Positions 1-11,509 of a stretch of 64,000 bases of DNA are shown piece after piece. The notes beneath the pieces are model-generated. The model saw only the letters and a program-made list of their open reading frames with translations. It was not told the DNA's origin and did not search any database. The stretch spans positions 1,612,001-1,676,000 of the forward strand of contig JAACJK010000109.1 of the NCBI GenBank assembly GCA_013368325.1. Reading direction: 5' to 3'. Position 1 is the first letter of the stretch. The number at the start of each line of letters is the position of its first letter. The DNA is from Ephemerocybe angulata. Taxonomy: Eukaryota; Basidiomycota; Agaricomycetes; Agaricales; Psathyrellaceae. The position numbers and the translations under genes were made by a program.

Positions 1-988
1 GCAGCGGAGAGGAGCGTGCTCAAAAGGGTGGACTTCATGGCTGAAGGAGTGGGCGGAGTGAAGTGTCGGATGGATGAAGAAGGTGTGTAGGAACTTGTAC
101 GTAGTGCAGTAGGAATTGCTCGCTGACAGACCAGCTGTAACGAAGCCATCTACCTAGGCTCTATGTTTATATATTCTTCTCCTCGTAGTAAAGCCGGGCT
201 GACGCCGGTCTCCGAGCCCCAGTCGCACTACACAGGCCAAAGTATCCTCAGGAAACGCTCTATAATTACGCTCACTACACCATTGTGGCATTGCCGCTTG
301 ACGGCGGGCGCTTACCGCTTAGCCTAGAAGCGCCACCCCCGCCTGATACGGACCACAGACAACGAACCCATGCCAGTAAGCAATACCACGAATATAGCTC
401 AAGTGCCTCTCTTGAAGGCAAAGCGCAGCAGGAAAAACACACAGAAAATGATCCAGATGTTTTATCGCAGTGACAAGTTTAGACGCGCAGCGCGCCAAGG
501 ATTCAGGTGTCACCGTTCGAACTTCGAAACGTCCAGTTAAATTGGTCCAGAGTGAGTACAGCGTTCGGTGCGCCGGCATCCACTTCCAGTGAGCCGACAC
601 CTTATGAACCTGCGAGGACCCCAAGCTCAAAAGGCTTGATTTGAGAGAGAACGATTTTCTTCTCTCATAGAGGATGGTTCACGAATCTGAGATAAGCTGT
701 AGTAGTATATCAGAGTGATAGACATTGCAATAGTGACTGCATGCGATGCGCACCAGAGCAAGAGAGAGAGAGAGAGAGTGGAGATGGGAGCGTGTGTCGA
801 TGCTAGAAGATGTGGATGAAAAGATGCAATGCCATGCCATGCGTAAGAGAGAAGAAAAAATAAGTACAATTGAAGATTCTCGAAACGATTCGATTTTTGA
901 GATACGAAGTAATCCTGACCACCCCCAAAAAAGCCCAAATTACACCCAACCCCAACCCAAATTACAAGAAACCCCAGCGCCACGCGCC
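1..988. other. Intergenic stretch with a short GA repeat
   Basis: I see no gene that can be supported here. The open frames are short and have no recognisable protein character. A GA dinucleotide run lies at about 762-778. The right end is the 3' flank of the minus-strand dioxygenase gene. Confidence 0.5.
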
Positions 989-3315
989 TCACGAGCTACT
1001 CATCCCACTACTCCCTCCCCCCTCCTCCCCACTCTCCTCCATCATCATCCCCACCTCATACTCCCCACACACATCCCACCGACTCCCCTCCGCCGCCGCA
1101 CTCACATACTTCACAAACCGCATCACCCTCTCATCCCTCAACACCAAAAGCAACCGATTAAACCCCGGCTGCACCGTCAAAAGCGTACTATCCTCCTCTT
1201 CCTCCTCCCCCTCACTCCCCATCTCCGCATCCGAATGCTCACTCCCCCCAACCTGCTTCAAGTTCTTCCCCGAACTACTCGAGCTAGGCGTCGGCGACGG
1301 CGGGCCCCTCGCCTTCTCCCTCGCCTCCGCCGCCGCCTTCTCCTTCTTATGCACACTGCTCCTATACACAGCCGGATCGTCCTCCTCATTATGCGGCGCC
1401 ATATAACACTCCCATCCCCCCCACTCCGCACTCTGCCACCCCCTCTGCACCCTCTGCCGCCTATAATACCCCTCCCCACCCTCCTCGCCCTCACTCTCCG
1501 CCTCCCCCAGCACCCGCGGCGTCAACCCCAGCACAACATCCAACCTTGCCTCCTCCTCCTCGCTCGTCGCAAGCGTATAGTCCAAGCCCGGGCGGAACCG
1601 CCGCGCCTCCACGCGATGCCGCATCGGAATCAGCTTCGTCACGAGCGACAGCCACGCGCGGAACGGCGCGCTGCTAAACAGCTCGTCCTGCAGACTCCGC
1701 ATGTTCGCGTCCACGCTCGGGTTCGCCGCGCGCGGGGCGACGGCCTCGATAACACTCCCTTCGCCCCTTTGCTTCAAAGTGCAGTAACGCCACTTATGCG
1801 GCGGCCCGCGGATGGCCCACCCGCTGCTGCTGCTACCGCTACCGCTACCCCCCTTGCCGTCGGAGCTGAGATCGACCCCGCTGGAGTGCGGCGGGATCTT
1901 GCCTGCGCGGTCGGCGCCCAGGCCGTCGCGGTCGTCCAGCGCGCGCAGGCGCGTCTCGAGGGACTCGGCGATTTCGGCGGTGAGGAAGGAGTGTAGCTCT
2001 AGCGACGATTCTTCGACGAAGCGCTGGGCGAGGGCTTTCATCGTGCGCGGTTTCAGGTAGACTGGGTTCAGGAATTCGGAGAGGAAGGCGGTCTGGGATT
2101 CGGTGAGGCGCGAGGGGATCGTTGCTTCCGAGGAGTCGGGGTAGCCTGTAAAGTTCGTCGAGGTGGATGTCTGCGATCGTGCGTAAGTACACGAAAAAGA
2201 AAAGAAAAAGGGTGGATAGATAACGCACTAGCTGCTCTCGTGAGCTTTTAGCCTCTGCAGGCTTCTCCGGCTCGTACCCCTCCTCGCCCTCCTGGATATG
2301 GTGGAACCACCCACTGATACTCAGCCTCTCCCTTCCATCGCCCCCAACCACGACCTCCTCCACCGAATGGAAGCTCTTGCCCGGCTGCACCTCAAAGAAG
2401 ATAAACTGATTCCAGCTCGGAGGGATGCTCTTCGACGGCACGTTCATAGGTTCAGGCTGCCCATCCTCGCCGATCTTCGTGGGGTACAGCTCGAGCGCAC
2501 CGCCCCAGTCCTTCTGCCACAGCTGGTAGTGCGGCAGGGGCATGTAGAGGATGTAGGATACGCGCCGGCTGCCGATGACATCGTCGTGGTTGAGGAGGTG
2601 GCAGCCGCGGGTGTAGGTGTTCACGGACATGTCCTGCTTCGTGCCGGAGAGGGGCCCGCAGCCCGTCACGGATTGCAGGAAGTCGCGGAAGGATTTGGAG
2701 TAGAGGGCATCGCGCAGCGCGAGGAGGTTCGGGAGGCGCGCGAGCTGGTCTGGCGCAAGGTAGTTGAGCGATGCGAGGTCCCCCGTTTGGTTCACCTGAT
2801 CATGGTGGATAGATACAGAGATAGATAGATGGACAGGATTAATGGACGATTGAATTGCGGCACTGATTAGCGACGTCGGGGACGGAGATCGCAGCGGAGA
2901 CCCATACCTTGTAGATATCGGTCTCCTTCTCCGTAAAGCTCAGTTCGCGCAGACACTCATCCTTGACGTTTTTGAGCAGCTCGTCCTGGAAGAGCTTCTC
3001 GACGACGGCGTATTTGTACGGCTCGTTCGTGATGTACGACTTGTGCAGCCGGCTGATGTTGTCCGACTCGAACAGGCCGTTATTGAACCTGCCCGCCGCC
3101 GGTGAAGGCGCGATATCGACGGGGGTCGTGGGGGGTGAGTGCATGCCGTTGCCGTTGGTCGTCGTCGTCGCCTTCTTCGCCTTCTTCCCAGACGGTGTCG
3201 CGGTGTTGATCGGGGCTGGGACGGACGAGGAGACGTGGGAAGTCTTGAGGCGCTTGACGATGGTGGGTGCGTCTGCGGGGTCGGGGGAGCGGGACCTCTC
3301 CTTTGTGCGGGCCAT
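989..3315 (-). CDS. Ofd1/Tpa1-type prolyl 3,4-dihydroxylase (2-oxoglutarate/Fe(II) oxygenase)
   Basis: Three exons, 3315-2908, 2795-2229 and 2170-989, encode 718 aa. The family hydroxylates a proline of ribosomal protein uS12 and links oxygen level to translation termination and, in fission yeast, to sterol regulation through Ofd1; that role is family knowledge. The N-terminal catalytic domain shows the iron-binding HDD triplet (about His206 and Asp208) in HLLNHDDVIGSRRVSYILYM, the distal SFHSVEEV histidine (about 279) and the cosubstrate-binding RLSISGW arginine (about 293). The C-terminal half is the degenerate second oxygenase-like domain typical of Tpa1. The start at MARTKERSRSP was chosen because a basic, Lys/Arg-rich N-terminus fits nuclear localisation; an in-frame ATG also exists at 3462. 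The C-terminus has acidic, Ser-rich low-complexity inserts. Introns are 112 and 58 nt. Slightly longer than yeast Tpa1 (about 644 aa). Confidence 0.9.
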
Positions 3316-6300
3316 GGGTGAGAGATGCGAGAAGCAGGGGTGCGATGTCCGGCGTTTTGGGATCTGTGCAGGAACGTATATAATTGAATTTCCCGACCCA
3401 AACTGCACTTGGGAATTTTTTGATCGAGACTGCCCCGATTTGGGCGAGGCTGCTCTGGCCACTTTTCCGCGCTTGCCTGCCTTTTTCTTTCATCCCGCCC
3501 ACCATCGTCGTTTCTGCCGCTAAACTATGCCCAATTCCACGGCATGGATCGCTGAGAATGTGCACTAAAGTGTACTCTAGGGACACTTTCGCTCAGAGGC
3601 TTGGGCCACTATCTTCGGACGAGACCCGGGGGACAGCCAATCACAGCGCGGGATCTCCTGGTTGGGCCTGGGTCTGCCTCCTTCCTCCGCTGGTTCCCCA
3701 CATCGCTCCAACAGCCGCTCTCGCCTCCGCTATCTCCTTCTCCTCGCCTCTCTGCACCCTGCGCCGCCCCCATTCTGGACTCTTTGGGCACGTCCTCCCC
3801 CTCTGGGACGAGGTCCGAAATAGACTCGCCATCCTCGTTTCATTTCATCTAGTCTGAAGACTCTGTCTAGAACGCTTTTTGACGCTGTGTCGTCATTCTT
3901 CTTTGTAGCGTGGCCTATGCTCGAGGCCATGTGCGCGCGTGCTGCACGGACCGGGCGTTCCTGACCCCGGTGTGGCGTCCTCCTCGAAGTATCATTAAAA
4001 TGTTACCAGGCTACTCGTATCCCACTGTTAATTGGTGGTCCCCTTGCTCGTACCCACCCAGCCCCGCATGCCGGCTGCGTATGCACGAGGCTTACGCACA
4101 CCCCGGCTTCGATCTTCGACCCAACTGAACTCAGATCTCAATTGCCACATGCAGTGTACCCCTTCTCAAGTTCTTCCTTCCTGGCGGCTCGGGGTACAAG
4201 ACAGCTTGTATACCCTTTACGGCAGCGAGCATCGAGCGCCATAGGCTGGCCAGCATCTGCAGGCTATAGACTGCGAACTAGCCCGCGGCAGGCGCTCATA
4301 GGCTAGCTCTAGTCCCTCGGCCTACACTCAAATGTCAAAAGCTCTATCATTCTAATCGCCGTATATGTCTAATGTTGCCAGACGGGTATACACCTGAGGG
4401 CATGGCCGTGTTTGTACGTATATCCACTTGCACTCTGTTATATCCTCTGAATCCCCCAGGCCCTTTAACCTGCGTGATGTATCCATTTCCCATCACCTCG
4501 TGCGCAGCGTGCAGATTTACTGGGCGAGACTAGACCGCTCGCCCATCCCGACTCGACCAGTCGACCACGATCTCGAGGAGGTCGTCATGCTGATCGTCAG
4601 ATAGATTGTAGATGCCTCTCGCATTCGTTCCCATTGCTTTACTTATCTATCACCATCCTGATCAGAGTCGCATTTCTCCGGGGAGCCAATACGGTAAGAC
4701 TGGCCTTGAAAGGAGAAAAAGAAGAGAAGAGAAGAGAAGCAGCCTGTGTTTCTTTCAGGATACTTACCTTCCGCGATTAGGTTACTGAAGAGTGGGCCGC
4801 TCCATATATGGGGTTTTTGTTCTATACTGCGCGATGGTGTTCACGCTCTGAGGTCTAAGAGCCCTCTCGAACGCTCAAGACACCTTGAATAACGTTAACA
4901 GCAATCCACAGCCAACCTAAAATTCGGAACCCTTCCCTCCGAGGTATACCCTCCTTCACACATTATCCACCCACCTTCAAACCTCATTACCAACCCCATC
5001 TTCTGTGACATAAATTTTCAAAACATCACAACATCCCAAGTACGCCAGAAAAGCAACCTCAGCTCGTCGACAACAGGACGTGTGCTGCCCCGGCGCTCAT
5101 TGGTTGGGACCTATAGCAACTGTAGCGTACGTGGTAGTCTTCCTCCAGATTCCCATACGCCAATTCCCATGTCCAGCACCCTTCGACTTCTCCGATTCAA
5201 TTAAAGATGCCCTCGCATCCATCCTTCTTCCTTATCTATGCGCAGCTGCCTCTCGTGCCCTCCTTCTAAATTCTGAATCACATACGATGTACCCAAATTT
5301 AACTTTACGAACTTGAACACGGGGTGGGTGAGCATCCGACCGTGTTATCAACAGATATCATTGACACAGCTGTTTAACTTCCGCTGGGCCAACGTCCCGC
5401 TGGCCAGGCAGGTCTTGGCGCCTCTGGACGAATCTCGGGCTGAGGTAGAACACCAAGGGGGCGTCTAGAAGTCCGAAAAACGCTGCGCTTAGATGTTCTA
5501 GTCTCCCTGAAAATCGTGAAGTCTTGCACGCCATACTGATCCAATTTTTTGGCTTTGTGAAAGGGTTCGAACGTCGACCCCGGATCCACGCCGAAATCAG
5601 AGGCGTCTGAAATTCTCTGAATCCGGTACCGTGCACATCCTCTCTCGCCGCTGCTCAAGTACATGGTCGGGTTCTCCCTGCACCTTAAATACACATGACT
5701 GAGAGTACCAAAGATGGAGGCGCGTCCGGAACGACGGGGAGACCGCTTGCAACTTGTTGGATCGATCGCACTTGATGCTTTCCTCCCGGCGCTTAAATGT
5801 AAAGGTTATCTGATAAGAGCATCAATCAGACGCCTGGATGTGCTAAACACATGCTTGTGGTTACATGGTTCAACCCACGACAGTCTGTGGCATGTGGGGA
5901 CAAGAGTCAAGACTATTTATCAGGAGTCTGACTTCCAAGAGGTGTTCTGGCCTTGATAATGACAAATAAGCATATGATTCGCCAAGTCTCAAACGTGCGT
6001 CAGGGATCTTCCTTGAAAGGCAGGGGATGATCCTGATGCGGAGACTTGAGTGAGGTACTGCGACGCTCGTTATGACGTCGCTTTGAGTTTGGTACCACGG
6101 GGGGATTGAAGGACCCGGAAAGTTGCCTTTGACTTCGAACTTCGAAGGGCTTCTGTTGTTTCGTCGCATCTCGGTAGCTTGAAGGTATGTTGGTGAGGAA
6201 GCGTCTATGTAGGTCATGGATGTGGGTTGTATCAATGAAGATTAGATCAACAAACCATTACCCAACACTGGCGAGGTCTATAGATAAGCGCCCAAAGGGA

Positions 6301-6337
6301 CTTCTCATTCCCAAGATCATGGGATGTCAAGTGTCCA
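3316..6337. other. 3-kb gene-poor region
   Basis: The first few hundred bases are the promoter side of the dioxygenase gene. Beyond that I found no supportable coding region, tRNA or complete mobile element; the open frames are short and in no consistent strand. A GA-rich tract (repeated AGAAG) lies near 4715-4740. The region borders a pseudogene, so it may be old decayed DNA. Confidence 0.4.
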
Positions 6338-6724
6338 GCAAAGATCGCATCCCACCCAAACACCTTCGTCCCCCGCGACTGCACGATCTCCCCCGCCGTG
6401 CGCCCCTCGAAAATCAGCGGCTCCGTCCCCGGCCCCGCCGAGTACGCGAACGTGCAGATGGCCTCCGCGCCGCGGTCGCTGGGGCCGTCGAGCAGCTTGT
6501 TGAGGGCCTTCGTGTCCGAGGTTTGCCATGAAGTGTTTGATGTACTAGGGACCGGGGAGGCCCCGAGGGCGGTGAAGCCGAGTGCGGTGTCTTCTGTGAT
6601 GCAGGGGCGGTTGAGCTGAATGTGGGGTTGGGGTTTGTGAGTGCGGTGCGGTTGAAGGGGAGGGGGTGCTTACGAGTTCGGCTGCGCGTTTGCATTTGTC
6701 GATCGCTACTTCGACGGTGGTTCC
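6338..6724 (-). pseudogene. Broken fragment of inosine triphosphate pyrophosphatase (HAM1/ITPA)
   Basis: Reading the minus strand, a short exon gives GTTVEVAIDKCKRAAEL, followed by a GTAAGC...CATTCAG intron, then LNRPCITEDTALGFTALG, then fragments of the GPYIKHF region, then LNKLLDG, RGAEAICTFAYSAGPG and KVFGWDAIFA. These are the central motifs of the nucleoside triphosphate pyrophosphatase family (TEDT substrate loop, GWD motif). The copy is disrupted by a one-base loss after TALG, an in-frame TAG next to the GPY position and a further one-base gain before LNKLL. The N-terminal third and everything after GWDAIF are missing. The intron is retained, so this is a decayed genomic duplicate and not a retrocopy. 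Confidence 0.8.
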
Positions 6725-7003
6725 CTAAGGAGGGGATCGTGAGTACGATTGCCACGTGGAAGACAAATAAATAGGACACGCCAGGTGGCATCGCCTTCCT
6801 CCTTCAAGTTCATCCCTCTCTGTCGGACCGTACTATCTGCTTGTGATCCTCTTCTACCTCCCCATTCCTCGGAAACGGGTCAACTTGAGTAAGATCGAGA
6901 ACATCAGGACTGTTATTGCTATCCCGTTGGCAAGTTACCTTATTCCGCCTTCTATAGCAGATCGCTGACCGAGCACGACGGCTAATAGCTCCAGAAATCC
7001 ACC

Positions 7004-8356
7004 ATGGCTGACACTGCTTCTATGTTCTCAAATGCAACCAAGGCGTTGTTAGAAGACGCAGGAGTCACGGACGTGCCAAGCCACCACGAGAAGGTGGACA
7101 AGCGGATCGTTGAGCTGGAATGCGAAATCCGGGCGATGAAGAGTTCCCGCAACGCTGTGACGACCACCTGCCGCCTTCCGAACGAAATCCTATCCAGCAT
7201 CTTCCTTTCCCTCTTTCTCATGGACACTACAGACCTAGATAAGCCACTATACACAAGGGTATCTTGGCTTCGGGCTACTTTTGTGTGCCGACACTGGAGA
7301 TTTGTAGCCTTGGGGTGTGCTGCCCTATGGACCACGCCCCCGCTTGATAAGCCTGAGCTAGCCGAGACGATGGTGTCTCGTTCTCAAGGGGCGCCCCTGT
7401 CAATTCATTACAAGGAAAGGGCGTCGCGGTGGGCAGGATCTCAGACTCTCATCCTTGACAGATTTCTGCCTCACCTCGACCGTTTGCGCTCCGTCAAACT
7501 GGAAGGTGTGCTTGGGTACAAAGAGCTGGACTTCCTGAGCCTTTTATCGCACTGGACTGATGCAACACTCCCCGTTCTCGAAAGCCTTCACTTATCGAAC
7601 TCCATCTTATGCGACGACAACCCATTGCCAGTTCGCATTTTGCAAGGCGGCGCTCCACAATTGCGGCACCTCACTCTGTTGCATTGCGGAATCACCTGGG
7701 ACCAAGCGCCGTTATTCCCCAGCATAACCCGCTTATCGTTGGAGGGATCCCCGAAAAACCCATCGAACAACTCGCAACGCCCAACCGTGCCAAAACTGGT
7801 GGATTCTTTGCGACATCTACCACATCTCCAACACTTGGACCTCGTCTACTGTCTCCCACTCGCAACAACCGCGCCTCGTATAGCACCAGCTCGCCTCACC
7901 GCTCTCCGTTCCCTAAAACTTTGGGACACAGCAACGACCTTCGAAAGCTTCTTTCATGTGGTGCAAGTCCCCAAGACCGCACGCATGGGATTCCGCATTA
8001 CAGAGTGTTTTGCACATGACAGGATAGTATTTAAAGAGATGTTCGACGCTATCAAAGCCTCGATCGCCATCGAAGGCGGTGATGTGACTTGCAGCATCCT
8101 AGGCGAGGCTCAACAACTCCATGTTCGGTATGAAACACGCATTGCCAGAACACGCAACTTAGCCCCAGGGAACAGCTTTGATTTCTGGTTTCGGGGCATT
8201 ATGGGGTTACCTGACCTGACCTTCGCCTTCGACGGGTACGAAACCCGCAACATCGCACCCGTCATCTTCGACAGTTTTAAGGTGGCTGCCATGCCTTCTT
8301 TAAAGCTTGGATTCCTCTCTGTGGAGGATGTCTGCTTCTGTGCCTGTAGAAATTGA
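7004..8356 (+). CDS. F-box family protein, C-terminally short paralogue
   Basis: A single uninterrupted exon encodes 450 aa; the ATG sits in a good context (CCACCATGG). An N-terminal helix (KVDKRIVELECEIRAMKSS) precedes the F-box-like segment CRLPNEILSSIFLSL...SWLRATFVCRHWRFVALGCAALW (about residues 50-110), the region that would bind Skp1 in an SCF ubiquitin ligase. The rest is an irregular leucine-rich tail. The four relatives in this window are 553-563 aa; this copy loses similarity after SLKL near residue 435 and ends with an unrelated Cys-containing tail, VEDVCFCACRN. It converges on the next F-box gene with only 31 bp between the stop codons, so the 3' end was probably lost when the pair formed. 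Substrate unknown. Confidence 0.8.
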   Translation: MADTASMFSNATKALLEDAGVTDVPSHHEKVDKRIVELECEIRAMKSSRNAVTTTCRLPNEILSSIFLSLFLMDTTDLDKPLYTRVSWLRATFVCRHWRFVALGCAALWTTPPLDKPELAETMVSRSQGAPLSIHYKERASRWAGSQTLILDRFLPHLDRLRSVKLEGVLGYKELDFLSLLSHWTDATLPVLESLHLSNSILCDDNPLPVRILQGGAPQLRHLTLLHCGITWDQAPLFPSITRLSLEGSPKNPSNNSQRPTVPKLVDSLRHLPHLQHLDLVYCLPLATTAPRIAPARLTALRSLKLWDTATTFESFFHVVQVPKTARMGFRITECFAHDRIVFKEMFDAIKASIAIEGGDVTCSILGEAQQLHVRYETRIARTRNLAPGNSFDFWFRGIMGLPDLTFAFDGYETRNIAPVIFDSFKVAAMPSLKLGFLSVEDVCFCACRN

Positions 8357-8387
8357 GCGTTGACTCACCAAAATTTGACGCCTCCAG

Positions 8388-10079
8388 TTATGGGAAGAAT
8401 GACCAGTTTACCTTCAATCCTACCGTCGCCTGCTTCAGTTCATCGACGTAGTCTTTGTTCAAGTCGGGGCATTTGGCGAAGTAAACATGCATTTTGAAAG
8501 AGTGATCTGTAGAACGTTCTTTCAACACCTGGACAAGAAGACGAAGGGTTTCGGCCTTCTCGTTTCCCAAATCCATTGCCTCGAATACTATTTGAGCCAG
8601 GCCCGGGAAATGTCGCTCCCCATTCTCTGCCCAGTGACCCTGTGAGTCGGTAGGAGGGTCATATCTCAAGATTTCAAGCCACTCCTGCAAAGGGCCTTGC
8701 TCGAGACATAGAGCCTCCAAGTTGGGTAACTGGCCAAGCGTCGTTCTCCATTGGCTCTTGGACATGAGATGGGACGCGTCGACATGAAGGGTGTGCAGGG
8801 AGTCCAGGACAAGATAGTTGAGCAGTCTGAAGACGGGCTGATCTGGGTCATCGTCGGAGTCCAGACTAAAATGAAAGAAATGGTCCGGCAGTGCATCGAA
8901 GTCGGGACGGTGGCCTTGCGACCAAAGGTAGACTCGCGGGCATATGCCAGGAGCCGAACTTCCTCGGACGGACATGTGCCGTATGCTTTCTTGTGAGTTG
9001 TGGAAGGTGCTGCCTCCCTTTGTTGCGAATACCCCAGCGTTGTCGATAATCTCCTCAAGCATGTCGAGATCGTCGATATCCGAGAAGACGAGTCCGAGCT
9101 TCGTTTCTCTGGGAACTCGGAGGAATCGAAAGAAAAAATTCACGTTCCATTGTGGATCGCCAACTGACAGGTATCGAAGTTTGGGGGGATGGAGGTTATT
9201 CGGAGGTAACACCACTGCGTCTTCTCTGCCGGGAAGCATTTGATTCATGACCGTTAGGCCAACTAAAAAGGGAAGTCGTTTGAGACACGAAACAAAGGCG
9301 GCTTGCGTTGGGCGCCGAGGAGGGTTGGCGGGACTGCCTATCATGATAAGGGTGGTGATGGTTGGACCGATTGGTAAATTATCCCAAGTGTTTCCCCACA
9401 TATGCAACCCGAGGTATTCTAGGGAAGGGGTTCCTCCTTGAAGAAAGTCTATTGGAAAGGTGTAGGTTCCTTGGGTTGCGGCATGCGCTGAAGTCTTGGC
9501 CATATGTAACCTTGTGAGGAGAGGGGCTTGACCAGTCCAACTCGACAACACTTCCTGAATCTGAGAGTTTCCTTCGGCGACCTCCTCGAGCACAACGATG
9601 CGCAAACGATTGAGCTGGGACAAGGCTTTATAGAGAGCTCCCGAGGGTTCTTCCGCTTCCCCGTTGAATAGGATTCTGAGTGGAGCGTCCTTAGAGCGGG
9701 CGAGCATCGTTTCAGCCAGCGCAGGCTTAGCGAATATAGGGGTTGTCCAGAGTTCCGCGCAGCTCAAAGCCACATCCCTCCAACGACGGCACACAAAGGT
9801 ACAGATGAGCCAATCCACCCTTTTGTGCACAGGATCCGTTGGGTTCAGGGAGAGGAAGATCTTGGACAGAAGCTCGGCTGGGAGGCGACAGGTAAAGGTG
9901 GCGGCGTTACGGCGCGTCTTCAACGTCCGGATCTCGCATTCCAAGTCGTAGATTCTTGAATCAACTCTGTGGTGGAATTCCTCGATGTCGTCGATTCCGT
10001 CTCCTTCAACTTGTAGCGGGTTGCTCAAGTTGGACGATGAGCAGGATGTTATGGTCGCGCCGTGTTCCAAAGAGTCCAT
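8388..10079 (-). CDS. F-box family protein
   Basis: A single exon encodes 563 aa. It has the same architecture as the other four family members: an N-terminal helix (RIYDLECEIRTLKTRRNA), an F-box-like segment CRLPAELLSKIFLSLNPTD...DWLICTFVCRRWRDVALSCAELW at about residues 55-115, then a long LRR-like region ending in a Phe/Trp-rich tail (KVNWSFFP). By family knowledge it should be a substrate receptor for a Skp1-cullin-F-box ubiquitin ligase. The sequence is clearly more diverged from the 25-, 57- and 62-kb copies than those are from each other, and is closest in arrangement to the convergent 7-kb copy. No introns are needed. Confidence 0.85.
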   Translation of the reverse strand: MDSLEHGATITSCSSSNLSNPLQVEGDGIDDIEEFHHRVDSRIYDLECEIRTLKTRRNAATFTCRLPAELLSKIFLSLNPTDPVHKRVDWLICTFVCRRWRDVALSCAELWTTPIFAKPALAETMLARSKDAPLRILFNGEAEEPSGALYKALSQLNRLRIVVLEEVAEGNSQIQEVLSSWTGQAPLLTRLHMAKTSAHAATQGTYTFPIDFLQGGTPSLEYLGLHMWGNTWDNLPIGPTITTLIMIGSPANPPRRPTQAAFVSCLKRLPFLVGLTVMNQMLPGREDAVVLPPNNLHPPKLRYLSVGDPQWNVNFFFRFLRVPRETKLGLVFSDIDDLDMLEEIIDNAGVFATKGGSTFHNSQESIRHMSVRGSSAPGICPRVYLWSQGHRPDFDALPDHFFHFSLDSDDDPDQPVFRLLNYLVLDSLHTLHVDASHLMSKSQWRTTLGQLPNLEALCLEQGPLQEWLEILRYDPPTDSQGHWAENGERHFPGLAQIVFEAMDLGNEKAETLRLLVQVLKERSTDHSFKMHVYFAKCPDLNKDYVDELKQATVGLKVNWSFFP

Positions 10080-10572
10080 TTGCAGATTCGCAACGCCTGT
10101 ACTGTTGACACGAGTCCTCAGTCGCCCGTTCCTGGCGATGAATGCAACGCTTCGCTACACAACCTTTTCTTGATATCGAACGAAGGTCGGTCGGCCGGAG
10201 GCTAAGCAGAAGCAGGATGGCAGGTTGAGGGAAAGTGCCAGGATGGCGGCAAGTCGCAATCTGCAACCTGGGCCCGGATTTGTGAAGTGAGGAGCTTTGT
10301 TTGATCCATGAGCTCGAAGCCAAACAAGCTATTCCAAGCCATTCCGATGGGAACGGGCGTCTAACTGTAGCGGGGAGATTTTGAGACGAGAAAGAAGGTA
10401 ATTCCAGATCTAGAGGTAGTAGGTCGTTATTTTTCCATTTTTGAAGCGTAGCCCTGGTCGGAGGCTCGGAATAAGAATAAAGGACACACTGGCCAATAGA
10501 CTTGGTGTTCTCCATGCACCAGAGCGACCAGACTCGCAGGTGAAATATAAATAAAATAGTCCACCTATCCCA

Positions 10573-11509
10573 CTAGAGTTTCGCCGCAAATATAGGTGAC
10601 GTGCCCAAGGCCGGCGATGTGAACGGTTGATTGCGATTACTCGGCGGCTGCTGTGCGCTGGTTGACGGAAGGCTGGCACGTATCATCTTCTTTGGTGCGT
10701 TTACGAGAGAGTGTACACCTGAAGCGCAGAGCTTATTACCGTTCCATAGCTACAGCGAAAGGACGTGAAGGATAAGTGACTGCTTCCAAAGTAAGGACGA
10801 ACTTAATTGCCACTTACCTCGCTTCGGCATGTTCGAACTCGCCCGCGGATGACCATAGACGTGTTTACGATTCGGAGTTTCGCGCCTCTGTATTTGAAGC
10901 CCTTGTGAGATGGGAGGGTGTAGAAAATGAGACGTGTAGGACGTACAAGGGTGCTGCTTCGACCCAGACGATGTTCATTGACTGGGACAAGCCCGTCCCA
11001 TCTTCGCCTATGTGACATCCAAGCGCCATTGTTGAGGTCACAGAGCAACTATAGCAGTTTCCAGTCAGTAAGAGGTCAACAGAGAATGTGAAGAAAGCGC
11101 CGTACTGGTCGATTAGGTATGCCGTGCATCCGCCGTGGAGGATGCCAAACAGGTTGCACATATCTAGAGAAAGAAGAGTTAAATCCACTGTCAGCTCGTT
11201 ATCGAGATACGACGCACCAGGAGTGACCTCCACCTCAAAGACAGTCTCTGCCCGTGGTGCCTCTTCCGAAGGCGAAGCGGTGGAGGGATCCTTGGGGCCC
11301 CAGACGTTGACCTCCTTGCATTGGATGCTATCCCCTATCGAGTGGTTGAACCATCCGGGACTACCCAGAAGATATTTGAACGTCGACCAGACTTGGCGTT
11401 TCGTTTCGTCGGACGCGTTTCCCTTGACATTCGATATGTCGACGACCGGGAGGTCGGTGAACTGTGAAGCGGCGGCTGGCATTCCGGGTATTTGACTGTC
11501 ACAGAGCAA
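10573..11509 (-). CDS. HotDog-fold acyl-CoA thioesterase (ACOT13/THEM2-like), paralogue 1
   Basis: Five exons (11509-11218, 11163-11106, 11048-10947, 10887-10818, 10749-10573) encode 232 aa. The catalytic segment VTPDMCNLFGILHGGCTAYL followed by ID matches the THEM2-type N...HGG...D site, followed by the HotDog strand NIVWVEAAPLGAKLRIVNTS and LWNGNKLCASGVHSL. The family hydrolyses acyl-CoA thioesters; the substrate cannot be told. The fourth acceptor was chosen at AATACAG because only this keeps the GAKLRIVN strand in phase. It is divergent from paralogue 2 across a 661-bp shared upstream region, and exons 2 and 4 have exactly the same lengths as in that gene (58 and 70 nt). It has a longer C-terminal extension than its partner, rich in Ser, Pro and Gln. 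An alternative start is the ATG at 11482. Confidence 0.85.

Noticed and set aside
746..1996. A 416-codon open frame on the plus strand
   Set aside because: It is antisense to the C-terminal half of the dioxygenase and consists of Pro/Leu/Arg/His-rich sequence with no domain.
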